From NCBI RefSeq assembly GCF_004402535.1, contig NZ_SOEY01000007.1, positions 124,001 to 188,000 of the forward strand: a stretch of 64,000 bases of DNA, in the 5' to 3' direction. Source of the stretch: Cryobacterium glaciale (GTDB taxonomy: Bacteria; Actinomycetota; Actinomycetes; Actinomycetales; Microbacteriaceae). Below the pieces are notes generated by a model that worked only from the letters and a program-made list of their open reading frames with translations, made no database searches and was not told the DNA's origin. The position numbers were made by a program, and so were the translations under genes. Positions 1 through 7,786 of this stretch are shown here, piece after piece; the first letter of the stretch is position 1; each line of letters opens with the position of its first letter.

Positions 1-500
1 AAACCCTGGTCTACCCGCACCACGGAGCGGTCACTATCACGGCCCTGGCGACCCGCACCATCAAGGGCGTCGAGAAGCAGTTCATGACCCTCAACGTGCA
101 CACGAGCGCGCTGACCATTCAGCTGCCGGTCGACAACGTCGAGCTGGTCGGCGTGCGCGATGTCATCGACGCCGCCGGAGTGAGCGCCGTGTACGAAATT
201 CTGCAGAACGCCTTCACCGAGGAGCCGGGCAACTGGTCGCGTCGCTACAAGGCCAACCAGGAGAAGATGGCCAGCGGCAGCGTCTATCGGGTCAGTGAGG
301 TCGTGCGCGACCTGTGGCGCCGCGACCAGGACAAGGGCGTCTCTGCCGGCGAAAAGCGGATGCTCGAAAAGGCCCGCCAGATCCTCGTCTCCGAACTCGC
401 TCTGGCCCAGGGCCTGACCGACCAGGAGGCCGGCGACCTACTGCTCATCGAGATTCAGAACTACGTCGTCAGCGACGAGCCGGTCGAAGTCGCCGTCTGA
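1..500 (+). CDS. carD: CarD-family RNA polymerase-binding regulator (5' truncated)
   Basis: The reading frame is already open at the window edge, so the first residues are missing. The visible part reads [12 protein letters not shown], the N-terminal RNA polymerase beta-binding (RID, Tudor-like) domain. It is followed by the helical C-terminal DNA-binding domain with the family signatures [18 protein letters not shown] and [19 protein letters not shown]. CarD binds the RNAP beta lobe and stabilises open complexes at rRNA and housekeeping promoters. The protein would be about 160 aa when complete. It ends at a TGA directly before a strong hairpin and converges with the next gene. Identification is by recalled family motifs; the start lies outside the window. 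Confidence 0.95.
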   Translation, partial: TLVYPHHGAVTITALATRTIKGVEKQFMTLNVHTSALTIQLPVDNVELVGVRDVIDAAGVSAVYEILQNAFTEEPGNWSRRYKANQEKMASGSVYRVSEVVRDLWRRDQDKGVSAGEKRMLEKARQILVSELALAQGLTDQEAGDLLLIEIQNYVVSDEPVEVAV

Positions 501-512
501 TCTGACGCCCAC

Positions 513-547
513 GTGCACCCTCGTTCGCCTCGCGAACGGGGGTGCAC
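513..547. terminator. Bidirectional hairpin terminator between carD and the convergent membrane gene
   Basis: GTGCACCC-T-CGTTCG pairs with CGAACG-G-GGGTGCAC across a 5-nt loop. The stem is 15 bp with a single T.G wobble. It lies 12 bp after the carD stop and about 35 bp from the end of the minus-strand gene. There is no long T tract, as is common in high-GC genomes. Confidence 0.75.
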
Positions 548-582
548 CTGCCTGATCTGTTGGCGCGTTCGTCCCCCGAGCG

Positions 583-1872
583 CTAGACCAGTGCGGCGCA
601 GAGCAGCAGCGCCGGCCAGGCAGCGACCAGCACGGCCGCGAGGTAGACCAGGTTGCGGCGGGTGAGGGTGATGCTGTCGATGCCGTACCGGGCGCTGAGC
701 AGCAGGGTCAGGCCGGTGATCGGACCGACCGCCGTCGATACTCCCCAGCCGATGCACGCGGCGAGCACGAACAGGGTCGGGTCGGGGTGCAGCGGATGCA
801 CCAGCGCCGCGACGATCGCGACCGACACGACCGGGTGCACCCCGATGATCGCGCAGAGAACCATGGAGAGAATCATCGCCCAGGCGACGGGAACGGTGAA
901 CTCGGACACCGGCAGCGGTAGGTCGAACAGGGGAAGCAGCATCCGCAGGCCGACGGCGAGCACGCCCGCCGAGGCGAAGAGCGTGACCTCGCCGCGCAGC
1001 TGCGGCAGGTCGTGGCGGGCGTGTCGGGCGAGCGCGCGCAGGGCCCCGCGACCGTTGGTGATCAGCAGGCCGATCAGCGTGACGCTGAGGCCGGCGATCA
1101 GCACGATTCGCGGCACGGTGACCGAGGGAAACAGCTGGTGGGCGGTGATTACGAGGGCCACGAGGGCGAGTGGAACGCGCACGAGCGCCCAACTCAGGGA
1201 GTAGCCGGTATACGCGGGAAGGTCCGGTCCCCAGAGGTGGAAGATGTCCCAGAGGCTCAGGCCGATCGCGACGATCGCGAGCGCCAGGCCCACCAGAAGC
1301 AACACGAGGGAGTTCGCTCCCGGCACGAGCGTGGTCGCGGCCGCGGCGGCCGCCCAGAACGGTGACCAGAACGCCGCCGCCGAGAAGGATCGGGTCAACA
1401 GCGCGGCGTCGGCCAGCCGGAGCGCGGAACGGCCGCGCAGGTGATCGCCGACGATGCCGACGGCTCCGATATTGATGATCGCACCGAGCGCGTGCGTGGC
1501 CAGGGCCGTGCGCACCACGGCGAGGCGGCCGCGCAGTCGGGTGCGGGTGTTCGGCACGGTCGGGATGACGAGCCGTAGAAACGACACCGCCGTGAGCATG
1601 CCGATGAGGTCCTGGTTGACCGAGAGCAGGTTTCGGCCGTCAAACTGGCCGCCGAACATAAGCGCCAGCACAACGGATGCCAGCCCCACGCCGATCAGCA
1701 GCAGTGCAATGATGCGCTGGGTGCGGTTGACCAGAACCAGGCCCACCGCGGCCGCGGCGAGGGTGAGCCCACCGGCGACGAGCGTTGCATCGGGCAGCGC
1801 CACCGACAGCCCCACGGCCAGGATGATGCCGCTCAGGAACAGCGCGTAGAGCAGTCGCACGCGTGCCCCCAT
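583..1872 (-). CDS. Polytopic integral membrane protein, possible transporter
   Basis: A 429-residue, very hydrophobic protein with roughly ten to twelve predicted membrane spans and only short polar loops. Conserved-looking patches include AFWSPFWAAAA in the middle and GWGVSTAVGPITGLTLLLSARYG near the C-terminus. Proline and glycine within predicted helices suggest a permease of the ion-transporter or dicarboxylate type, but no family signature is decisive. It is monocistronic, converging with carD on one side. A block of GC palindromes separates it from the YihY gene, whose transcript would run into it. Substrate unknown. Confidence 0.6.
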   Translation of the reverse strand: MGARVRLLYALFLSGIILAVGLSVALPDATLVAGGLTLAAAAVGLVLVNRTQRIIALLLIGVGLASVVLALMFGGQFDGRNLLSVNQDLIGMLTAVSFLRLVIPTVPNTRTRLRGRLAVVRTALATHALGAIINIGAVGIVGDHLRGRSALRLADAALLTRSFSAAAFWSPFWAAAAAATTLVPGANSLVLLLVGLALAIVAIGLSLWDIFHLWGPDLPAYTGYSLSWALVRVPLALVALVITAHQLFPSVTVPRIVLIAGLSVTLIGLLITNGRGALRALARHARHDLPQLRGEVTLFASAGVLAVGLRMLLPLFDLPLPVSEFTVPVAWAMILSMVLCAIIGVHPVVSVAIVAALVHPLHPDPTLFVLAACIGWGVSTAVGPITGLTLLLSARYGIDSITLTRRNLVYLAAVLVAAWPALLLCAALV

Positions 1873-1930
1873 TCGGTGTGGCCGGGTCGCCGGGTACTCC
1901 TATCCAACCAGCACGTGCGTGCATCGCGGA

Positions 1931-2017
1931 CGGGGCCCGGGCCCCGAACGCGGGCCCATGATACAAACTGGGCCCAGGGACGGGGCCCGGGCCCCGTCTA
2001 AAAAAAGAGACGGGGCC
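1931..2017. terminator. Cluster of GGGCCC palindromes after the YihY gene
   Basis: Two copies of the perfect 16-bp palindrome CGGGGCCCGGGCCCCG (1931-1946 and 1981-1996) flank a smaller one, CTGGGCCCAG (1968-1977). A 10-bp stem, GGCCCCGTCT/AGACGGGGCC (1990-1999 with 2008-2017), has an A7 loop and begins 3 bp beyond the stop of the minus-strand YihY gene. Read on the minus strand this gives hairpin, T7, then a second GC hairpin, consistent with transcription termination. Confidence 0.55.
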
Positions 2018-2019
2018 TC

Positions 2020-3078
2020 CTACTCGCGCTGGGTCGCGTTCGCCTTGCGGATGCGGCGGCCGTCGGCGACGGTCTGCATCTCCTTCAGGGCGGCCTTCTT
2101 GCTCTTCTTGGTGCCGCGCGGCGGCAGCTGAATATTCTCTTCGGCGGCGATGCCGGCCTGAAGCTCGCGCCCACGTTCGAGTTCGGCGTCGAACTCCGCC
2201 CCGAACAACAGCGCGAGGTTGGTCAGCCACAGCCAGAGCAGAAAAATCACGATCCCGGCCAGCGAACCGTACGTTTTGGCATAGTTCGAGAAGGTCGTGA
2301 CATAGAAGCCGAAGCCGAGCGAGGCGACGACGATCGCCACGAGGGCGACCAGGGCACCGAGGCTCATCCAGCGAAACTTGGGCTGCCGCACGTTCGGCGT
2401 GAAGTAGTACAGCACCGCGATCAGCAGCACGACGGTCGCCGCGAGTACCGGCCACTTGGCAATGGACCAGACCACCTGCACGGTCTGGCCGAGCCCGAGG
2501 GCCGCGCCAACGGCATCCGTCACGGGGCCGGAAATGGCCAAAATGAGCACGGCCACGAGCAGCAGGGTGATGCCGATGACGGTCACGAGCAGCTGGGTGG
2601 GCTTGAGTTTGAGAAACGTGCGACCCTCGTCGATCTCGTAGATGCGGTTCATAGCTCGGCTGAAGGCGCCGACATAACCGGATGCCGACCAGATCGCCAC
2701 CGCGATCCCCGCCACCAGTGCAAACCCGGCCGACGGTGAGGTGCTGAACTGTTCGATCGGTCCGCGAATGACCTCGAGAGCGTCGCCGGGGGCGACCGAG
2801 GCGAGAATCGTCAGCAGCGTGTCGGCTGACTGCTTTCCCTGCCCGAATACGCCGAGCAGGGAGACCAGGGCGATGAGTGCCGGAAACAGCGACAGCACGG
2901 CGTAGTAGGTGAGCGACGCCGCAATGTCGGTGCACTGGTCGGTGCCGAATTCGCCCAGCGTGCGCTTAAAGACGTACTTCCACGAGGTTTTAGTGACCTC
3001 GGTCGGGGAGTCGGGCTTATGCTCATCGTCGGGCGCTGGGGCGTCGGCGAGTTTCTGGCTCTGGCCGTGGTCAACCAT
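2020..3078 (-). CDS. YihY/virulence factor BrkB family membrane protein
   Basis: 352 aa. A polar N-terminus leads into the family hallmark DIAASLTYYAVLSLFPALIALVSLLGVFG (residues about 50-78). Then come TM helices with IWSASGYVGAFSRAMNRIYE, a YYFTPNVRQPKFRW loop, and GSLAGIVIFLLWLWLTNLALLFGAEFDAELER. About six transmembrane segments, with a basic lysine/arginine-rich C-terminal tail. The family was once annotated as ribonuclease BN; its true function (possibly transport or envelope integrity) is unsettled. It is adjacent to, but separated by a strong terminator from, the envelope-stress genes upstream. Confidence 0.9.
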   Translation of the reverse strand: MVDHGQSQKLADAPAPDDEHKPDSPTEVTKTSWKYVFKRTLGEFGTDQCTDIAASLTYYAVLSLFPALIALVSLLGVFGQGKQSADTLLTILASVAPGDALEVIRGPIEQFSTSPSAGFALVAGIAVAIWSASGYVGAFSRAMNRIYEIDEGRTFLKLKPTQLLVTVIGITLLLVAVLILAISGPVTDAVGAALGLGQTVQVVWSIAKWPVLAATVVLLIAVLYYFTPNVRQPKFRWMSLGALVALVAIVVASLGFGFYVTTFSNYAKTYGSLAGIVIFLLWLWLTNLALLFGAEFDAELERGRELQAGIAAEENIQLPPRGTKKSKKAALKEMQTVADGRRIRKANATQRE

Positions 3079-3106
3079 GGGGGGTCTCCTGCTCGGGTCG
3101 AATGAG

Positions 3107-3147
3107 GCCGGGGATCGCGATCGGTCAGGGCGACCGCGATCCCCGGC
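3107..3147 (-). terminator. Hairpin terminator after the DUF3618 gene
   Basis: GCCGGGGATCGCG (3107-3119) is perfectly complementary to CGCGATCCCCGGC (3135-3147), a 13-bp stem, with a further GGTC/GACC pairing inside the loop. It sits between the stop of the DUF3618 gene (3199) and the start of the YihY gene (3078), both on the minus strand. Confidence 0.7.
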
Positions 3148-3198
3148 GCTGAAAATGTACTGCGTTTCGAGCTATCCGGCGGGATGCCGGGGGAGGAA

Positions 3199-3822
3199 TC
3201 AGTACAGGTTGGTGTCGCTCTTGTGCTTCGCCGAAGCGGCCTCGTCGCGAGCCGTGTCGGTGACGGTGTCCTTCGCAGCCTGCGCTTCGTCTTTCACCTC
3301 GGACGCGGCTCCCTGCGCGGCCGACTTGACCTCGTCGACGGCGTCGGTGGCGCTGTCCTTCACCGCGGCGACGGCCTCCTGCGCGGGTTCGCGCAGGTTG
3401 TCGGCCAGCTGCTTGGCGGCATCCGTCGCCTCGGAGATGAGCGGCTGGGCCGCTTCCTTCAACGAACCGGCCAGCTCCTTCTCCTTGTCGCTGGCGGGAA
3501 CCAGCGACGCGGCCAGCCAGCCGATGCCGAATGCGATGAGTCCGACGGCCATGGGGTTTCCCTTGGCTTTGTTCGCGGCCTGGTGCGGCAGATCACCGAT
3601 GGTGTCGGTCGCCGAAGACACAGCGTCGCCGGTCTGCGAGGCCGCGCCCATGACACGCTCCGATACCGAACCGAAGGCGGACTTCACCTTGTCGGTCTGG
3701 CGCTGCATGATCTTGGACGGTGTCACCTTGTCGGCGAGCGCGTCGACGTCGCCGCCGAGCTCGCGCCGGGTGCGCTCGATGTCCATGCGGATCTGATCGG
3801 GGGTGCGGTCGGTGTCGGTCAT
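3199..3822 (-). CDS. DUF3618 domain-containing protein
   Basis: 207 aa. The N-terminus TPDQIRMDIERTRRELGGDVDALADKV is the DUF3618 signature. A short hydrophobic segment, GNPMAVGLIAFGIGWLAASLVP (about residues 90-111), is followed by a long Ala/Lys/Glu/Asp-rich amphipathic helix with KD-rich repeats resembling apolipoprotein or LEA helices. It is probably a membrane-anchored stress protein. It overlaps the upstream holin-X gene by 4 bp and is the last gene before the terminator. DUF3618 genes commonly follow holin-X genes in actinobacteria; molecular function unknown. Confidence 0.85.
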   Translation of the reverse strand: MTDTDRTPDQIRMDIERTRRELGGDVDALADKVTPSKIMQRQTDKVKSAFGSVSERVMGAASQTGDAVSSATDTIGDLPHQAANKAKGNPMAVGLIAFGIGWLAASLVPASDKEKELAGSLKEAAQPLISEATDAAKQLADNLREPAQEAVAAVKDSATDAVDEVKSAAQGAASEVKDEAQAAKDTVTDTARDEAASAKHKSDTNLY

Positions 3823-4235
3823 CGGTTTTCCTCATTTCGTTTCAGTGTGTCGGGGATTTTCTTCAGGGAGTCAACGGTGCGCGGTGCACCCTTGACGGTT
3901 TTCAGTTCCTTACGGCCCATCAGGAAGAGCACGAGGCCGATGATTGCCCAGAGTCCGGCTACGATCAGGCCGGACCAGCCGTTGCCGACCAGGTAGCCCA
4001 GGCTCCACCAGAGGGCGATCGACAGGAACAGCACGGCCATGATCGCGGCGTAGCCGGCGCCGCCCAGCATGCCGGCGCCTTTTCCGGCCCGGGTGGCCGA
4101 TTGGCGCAGTTCGGCCTTGGCCAGCTCAAGTTCCTGGCGCATGAGCGTGGAGAGGTCACGGGTGACTTCTCCCAGCAGGTCTCCCAGCGAGGTTTCCGCG
4201 GCCTTCTGCTCCGACGGAGTATGCAGGTCGGTCAT
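3819..4235 (-). CDS. Actinobacterial holin-X (phage holin superfamily III-like) membrane protein
   Basis: 138 aa. The N-terminal helix SLGDLLGEVTRDLSTLMRQELELAKAELRQ is typical of the Pfam family called putative actinobacterial Holin-X. Two hydrophobic hairpin spans follow (GYAAIMAVLFLSIALWW and WSGLIVAGLWAIIGLVLFLMG), then a basic tail. Despite the name, there is no phage context here. Its start overlaps the end of the upstream gene (4232) and its stop overlaps the DUF3618 start, so the three form one translationally coupled unit. A role in envelope stability is inferred from context. Confidence 0.85.
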   Translation of the reverse strand: MTDLHTPSEQKAAETSLGDLLGEVTRDLSTLMRQELELAKAELRQSATRAGKGAGMLGGAGYAAIMAVLFLSIALWWSLGYLVGNGWSGLIVAGLWAIIGLVLFLMGRKELKTVKGAPRTVDSLKKIPDTLKRNEENR

Positions 4236-4996
4236 CGCTCCGGAACCGCCAGATCGGGGTCGTCGCCGAGCAGGCCGGGCTGCCCGGCGACGCTCGTGCG
4301 GTCGCTCGTGTCGGTGAGCCCAACGATGCCGGCCTGGCCGACTGCGCCGCCGGTGCCGGACAGACCAACGCCGGGATCTGCTGCGCCGGTATACCGCGGA
4401 GTGGTGTCGGTGTCGATACCGCTGCGGTCCCCGGCCGTGCTCTTCGCCTCATCGGCAGACTCCGCGGCGACCGAGCGGGTCAACCGGCCGGCCAGGATAC
4501 CCGCCGCGGCGGCCAGGGCGATGAACGTTCCGGGCTTGCGACGGGCATAGGAACGCACCTCGTCGAGCAGCGACCCGGGGTCGCGGTCGTCGAGCCAGGT
4601 TGCGACACGCCCGGCGCGGGACGCGGCCTGCCGCACGAGGTCCGTGGCGACTCCGTCTGCATCGGACACGGTGGCCATCTGGGTCAGCTCGTCGCTGATC
4701 GAGCGCAGGCCGTCGGCGACGCGGGCCTGCTGTTCGCCGGCCTGCTCGGTAAGTTGGCTGCGGGCATCCGTGAGCAGGTCTTTCGCCTGTTTCTTCGTCT
4801 CGGCGGCGACCTTTCCCACTTCGTCCTTGGTGACGTCGGCGACCTCACCGGCCGCGTGCGCGGCGGTGTCGCCCACTTTCGAGGCCTGGTCGGCGGCAAC
4901 GTTCGCCGTATGGGTCGCGGCGGTCTTCGCAGGCGAACCGTCGAACTCGGAATCTTCGGCGCTCGCGGCCGGCGAGGTTGCATAGAGGTTGGACAT
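4232..4996 (-). CDS. Helical, Ala/Lys-rich envelope-associated protein (unknown)
   Basis: 254 aa from the ATG at 4996, chosen because AAGGAAG lies about 5 nt upstream; an ATG 33 bp further upstream has no such site. Residues about 30-130 are long amphipathic helices (TANVAADQASKVGDTAAHAAGEVADVTKDEVG and similar). A WLDDRDPGSLLDEVRSYARRKPGTFIALAAAAGILAGRLTRS segment holds one membrane span, followed by a low-complexity Gly/Thr/Asp-rich tail. The pattern DDRDPGSLLDEVRxFARRRPGxFL is shared with proteins next to holin-X and DUF3618 genes. No enzymatic motif. It is the first gene of a three-gene coupled unit. Confidence 0.7.
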   Translation of the reverse strand: MSNLYATSPAASAEDSEFDGSPAKTAATHTANVAADQASKVGDTAAHAAGEVADVTKDEVGKVAAETKKQAKDLLTDARSQLTEQAGEQQARVADGLRSISDELTQMATVSDADGVATDLVRQAASRAGRVATWLDDRDPGSLLDEVRSYARRKPGTFIALAAAAGILAGRLTRSVAAESADEAKSTAGDRSGIDTDTTPRYTGAADPGVGLSGTGGAVGQAGIVGLTDTSDRTSVAGQPGLLGDDPDLAVPER

Positions 4997-5089
4997 TGTG
5001 CTTCCTTTCATGGCGTGATATTCGGCCACAGGGCCAGGGGAGTACGGGTGCGCGGCACGCCTCAGCGCCCGCCGCGCACCCGGGTGGGA

Positions 5090-5263
5090 CTAGTCCTTGA
5101 AGACGTCCTTGACGTTTTCGCCGACCTTCTTGGCGCTCGCCTTGGTCTGGTCGGCACGGCCTTCGGCGACCTTGGAGTCGTCGTTGGTGGCCTTGCCGAC
5201 GGCCTCGGTGGCCTTGCCCTTGAGGTCCTGCGCGGCGTTCTTGATCTTGTCCGATGCACTCAT
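5090..5263 (-). CDS. CsbD family stress protein
   Basis: A 57-aa protein starting MSASDKIKNAAQDLKGKATE and ending GENVKDVFKD. The KGKxxEAxGKATND...GRADQ pattern is characteristic of the CsbD family of small hydrophilic, general-stress-induced proteins (sigma-B dependent in Bacillus subtilis). A GAAAGAGAG Shine-Dalgarno-like stretch precedes the ATG. Neighbouring genes on the same strand are the AmaP-like operon upstream and the helical protein/holin-X/DUF3618 unit downstream, so it fits an envelope or osmotic stress regulon. Precise function unknown. Confidence 0.85.
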   Translation of the reverse strand: MSASDKIKNAAQDLKGKATEAVGKATNDDSKVAEGRADQTKASAKKVGENVKDVFKD

Positions 5264-5298
5264 CGTGTTCTCTCTTTCGGGTTGTGTTTCCGGGGGCT

Positions 5299-5320
5299 GT
5301 TCGGCGCGGGCGCGCCGAAC
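5299..5320 (-). terminator. GC-rich hairpin after the AmaP-like gene
   Basis: GTTCGGCGCG and CGCGCCGAAC form an almost loopless inverted repeat (effective stem 8-9 bp). It lies 25 bp downstream of the AmaP-like stop and upstream of the csbD start on the same strand. It could terminate the Asp23 operon or act as an attenuator before csbD. Confidence 0.45.
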
Positions 5321-5344
5321 GTGAGTAGGGGGTGCGGCATCCGC

Positions 5345-5950
5345 TCAGCTGATGCGCGTGGTGCGATTGCTGCGCACCCGGAAGCCGCCGCTGATCTGCA
5401 GCAGCGCGGGGATGCGCAGACCGAGGAGGTCGTCGAGGGCGGTGAGCGCCTGTTCGACGATGCGCACGACATCCGCTGGGTCGCGGCCGCGTCGACAGGT
5501 CACCGAGATCTTCAGCACGGCTCCGCGCGCGACCCGGTAGGTCGAGACGCGGGTCGATAGAAACTCCGGACGCTCGGTGAGCGCCTCCTGCAGCATCTGC
5601 TCGGCGACGGCCGAATCGACCTGGGTGCTGCCCCAGTCCGTGGTCTGCTCGCTGATCAGCCGGCCGGAATGGCCGCGGCCCTGCCGCACGATGAAGCCCA
5701 GCAGCAGGCCGACGACCACGGCCAGCAGGGCGAGGGCGGCGATCCAGAGCCAGCTGTGCCCTGTCGCTGCAAGCGGTGTGGCCTGGAGCCAGCCCGCGAC
5801 CGTCGTGCGAACACTGTCGGCAACTCGGCCCCAGGCATCCGCAATCGCGGTTGGCGTGGCGAGCAGGCCGAGCATGGTGGCCGCGGCGAGCAGGAGCAGG
5901 CCGGCCACGAGAATCAGGCTGCGGTTGAGCGCGCGGTTGGTGTTGTTCAC
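5345..5950 (-). CDS. AmaP-like alkaline-shock membrane anchor protein
   Basis: 201 aa. Two N-terminal transmembrane helices (residues about 10-32 and 66-88) flank a short loop. A cytosolic alpha/beta domain follows, with STQVDSAVAEQMLQEALTERPEFLSTRVSTYRV and VVRIVEQALTALDDLLGL. This layout matches AmaP, the two-TM protein that tethers Asp23 at the membrane in staphylococci. It is the last gene of the minus-strand Asp23 operon and overlaps the DUF6286 gene by 4 bp. Sequence identity to AmaP is not obvious; the call rests on topology and context. Confidence 0.65.
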   Translation of the reverse strand: MNNTNRALNRSLILVAGLLLLAAATMLGLLATPTAIADAWGRVADSVRTTVAGWLQATPLAATGHSWLWIAALALLAVVVGLLLGFIVRQGRGHSGRLISEQTTDWGSTQVDSAVAEQMLQEALTERPEFLSTRVSTYRVARGAVLKISVTCRRGRDPADVVRIVEQALTALDDLLGLRIPALLQISGGFRVRSNRTTRIS

Positions 5951-6525
5951 GCGCCGACCTTTCCGCCGAGCGCCACGACCACCCGGGACTGCAGGGGCGG
6001 CCGCGGGTTCAGCCCGTCGAGCTGCCCGCGCACGGCATCGAGCACGGCGCCCTGGTGCACGGGTCGCCCCGACGTCGGCACAAGGTGCACCGTGGCGAGG
6101 CGGCGGGAGATGCTCACCCGGGTGTTGTCCGGGTCGATCCCGCCCACGCGTGCGGACCGACCGGCGAGAGCGGATGCGATGACCTCGTCATCGACGACGG
6201 TCACCGTGCGCTCGGAATCGATCTGGTGCCGTGCCCGCCGTCCCGGTGCACCGGCGAGCACCACGAGCAGGAGGCCGACCAGGCCACAGCCAACGGAGAG
6301 ACCCGCGAGTAGCGGAGCGGGCGCGGTTGAAGCGGATGCGACACCCTCCGCGAGATCCGCCGGCGTCGCCAGCAGGGCCGGCTCATTGATCAGGTGCAGC
6401 ACGATCTCGGTGCCGAGCCAGCCGCACAGCAGCATGATCGTGACGGCCACGGCGATCGCCGCGGCGGACCGCGGCGAATGCAGTTCCCGCCGAATGATGC
6501 GCCCGTAGGTCGCTGACAGGTTCAT
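5947..6525 (-). CDS. DUF6286-type membrane protein of the Asp23 operon
   Basis: 192 aa with two transmembrane segments (residues about 21-45 and 70-92). A basic GAPGRRARHQ linker leads to a C-terminal domain, VVDDEVIASALAGRSARVGGIDPDNTRVSISRRLATVHLVPTSG. The arrangement fits the actinobacterial DUF6286 family found with Asp23 proteins. It overlaps both neighbours by 4 bp, so it is translated from the Asp23 message. Its role, presumably a second membrane anchor or assembly factor for Asp23-like proteins, is inferred only. Confidence 0.6.
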   Translation of the reverse strand: MNLSATYGRIIRRELHSPRSAAAIAVAVTIMLLCGWLGTEIVLHLINEPALLATPADLAEGVASASTAPAPLLAGLSVGCGLVGLLLVVLAGAPGRRARHQIDSERTVTVVDDEVIASALAGRSARVGGIDPDNTRVSISRRLATVHLVPTSGRPVHQGAVLDAVRGQLDGLNPRPPLQSRVVVALGGKVGA

Positions 6526-6986
6526 TGCACGCGCCGTTCCGGGGTGACGTCCACGCCGGTGAGGCGCACGGTGACCCGACCGATGTCGGCGCCGGTCAGT
6601 TCACCGACGCGGCGGCGGATCTCGGTCTGAGAGGCCGCCGAGCGAGCCAGAATGGTGCCACCGGTGCGCGCGATCAGGGCCGGTTCGCGGGTGACGCGTT
6701 GCAGGGACACAACCCGGATCGACGTGCTGATCGTGAGCGCGAGCAGGCCGTGGTCGTCGCCCAGCTCCACGCTGACCTGGTTCGGCGTGACGCCGAGCGA
6801 TTCGGCGGTGACCATGCCGACGATCTGGCGCAGCGCGCGCGGCACGATACGGGTGCGCCCACGGGTCAAGGCCGGGGTTTCGTCCGTCGGCGAGTGCGCT
6901 GGGGTGTCACTGGGCTTGATGTCACTGTGCTTGATGTCACTGGGCGCACCGAGGAACCAGTCGGCCGAGTCGGCCGTCACGCTCAT
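6522..6986 (-). CDS. Asp23-like protein (second paralogue in operon)
   Basis: 154 aa, no membrane span. A polar N-terminus with a tandem SDIKHSDIKPSD repeat precedes a compact domain, IVPRALRQIVGMVTAESLGVTPNQVSVELGDDHGLLALTISTSIRV, ending with RVTVRLTGVDV. The strand-helix order (hydrophobic helix, VSVEL, LTISTSIRV, GRVTVRLTGV) parallels Asp23/Gls24 domains, but the similarity is weak. It overlaps both neighbours by 4 bp. It may be a co-assembling partner of the main Asp23 protein at 7174-7656. Confidence 0.55.
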   Translation of the reverse strand: MSVTADSADWFLGAPSDIKHSDIKPSDTPAHSPTDETPALTRGRTRIVPRALRQIVGMVTAESLGVTPNQVSVELGDDHGLLALTISTSIRVVSLQRVTREPALIARTGGTILARSAASQTEIRRRVGELTGADIGRVTVRLTGVDVTPERRVQ

Positions 6987-7177
6987 GACGAGGAGCGCTT
7001 TCCTTGGAAGGCGCCGATCAGGCCGCTCACGTCGAGACGGCCGTCGATCACCCGGCCGACGAGGGCTCCGACGAGCATCGCCGCGCCCACGAACACAAAT
7101 GCCCAGAATCCCAGAATCACCCAGGTCAGCGCCAACAACGCTCCGACCAGCATTCCGGTGCGGGTCGCGGTGGTCAT
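6983..7177 (-). CDS. Small two-helix membrane protein, DUF2273-like
   Basis: 64 aa: MTTATRTGMLVGALLALTWV begins the first hydrophobic span, followed by FWAFVFVGAAMLVGALVGRVI and a short polar tail. Size, position between two Asp23-like genes and topology match the DUF2273 small proteins that accompany asp23/amaP in Firmicutes. It overlaps both neighbours by 4 bp. Function unknown; probably a membrane partner in the Asp23 assembly. Confidence 0.65.
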   Translation of the reverse strand: MTTATRTGMLVGALLALTWVILGFWAFVFVGAAMLVGALVGRVIDGRLDVSGLIGAFQGKRSSS

Positions 7178-7656
7178 CGGAGTGCGGCCTTGGTCGGTTC
7201 GGTTTCGACGGCGGCGTCGTCGCTCGGCAGGTGGATGTCGACGATCGTCACGTTGACCTCGGTGACCTCGAGGCCAACGAGATCCTCGATGGCCCGAATC
7301 ACATTGGAGCGGATGTCGCTTGCCACCTGCTGCAACGGCACCGGGTACTCGGCGACGATGGTCACGTCCACGGCCACCTGGGTCTCGCCGACCTCGACCG
7401 ACACGCCCTGGCTCACATCGGTGCTGTTCATCGCCTCGCGGATCGCGCCAAGGGCGCGAGCGGCGCCGCCGCCGAGCGCGTGCACACCGGCGACCTCGCG
7501 AGCGGCGAGGCCGGCGACCTTGGCCACGACGCCGTCATTGATGACCGTCTTTCCGGTCCCGATCAGCGGCTCGCCCGCCCGTGCCGTGCCGATCGGGGCG
7601 CTGGTGTTGGTTGATTTACTCGAGGACGCGGTGCCATTGGTGTCGATGAGGTCCAT
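7174..7656 (-). CDS. Asp23/Gls24 family envelope stress response protein
   Basis: 160 aa. After a Ser/Thr-rich N-terminus the Asp23 core begins: GKTVINDGVVAKVAGLAAREVAGVHALGGG. It continues with VSVEVGETQVAVDVTIVAEYPVPLQQVASDIRSNVIRAIEDLVGLEVTEVNVTIVDIHL, a full-length family match. Asp23 is an abundant membrane-proximal protein whose loss activates cell-wall stress genes in staphylococci. It is the first gene of a five-gene minus-strand operon (AAGGAG just upstream of the ATG). It faces the ECF sigma factor at 7787 across a 130-bp intergenic region, which suggests control by that sigma factor. Confidence 0.93.
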   Translation of the reverse strand: MDLIDTNGTASSSKSTNTSAPIGTARAGEPLIGTGKTVINDGVVAKVAGLAAREVAGVHALGGGAARALGAIREAMNSTDVSQGVSVEVGETQVAVDVTIVAEYPVPLQQVASDIRSNVIRAIEDLVGLEVTEVNVTIVDIHLPSDDAAVETEPTKAALR

Positions 7657-7786
7657 CTGAAGAACTCCTTAAGGTCTGGCTGTTTGTCACGCCGAAAGCG
7701 GATTGTTACCTGTAGGACGCAACCTGTGGCATATTCGTCACGCAAAGATGAGAAAAACTTTTTAGGGTTCTCTGGAGGAGGGGACA

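Noticed and set aside
461..1192. Long Arg/Pro-rich frame overlapping the membrane-protein gene
   Set aside because: Composition (Arg, Pro, Ala, His) is that of an out-of-frame GC-rich shadow, and it crosses the terminator after carD.
3819..4235. Interpreting the holin-like gene as part of a prophage
   Set aside because: No lysin, terminase, capsid, integrase or attachment site is nearby; the holin-X family is chromosomal in actinobacteria.
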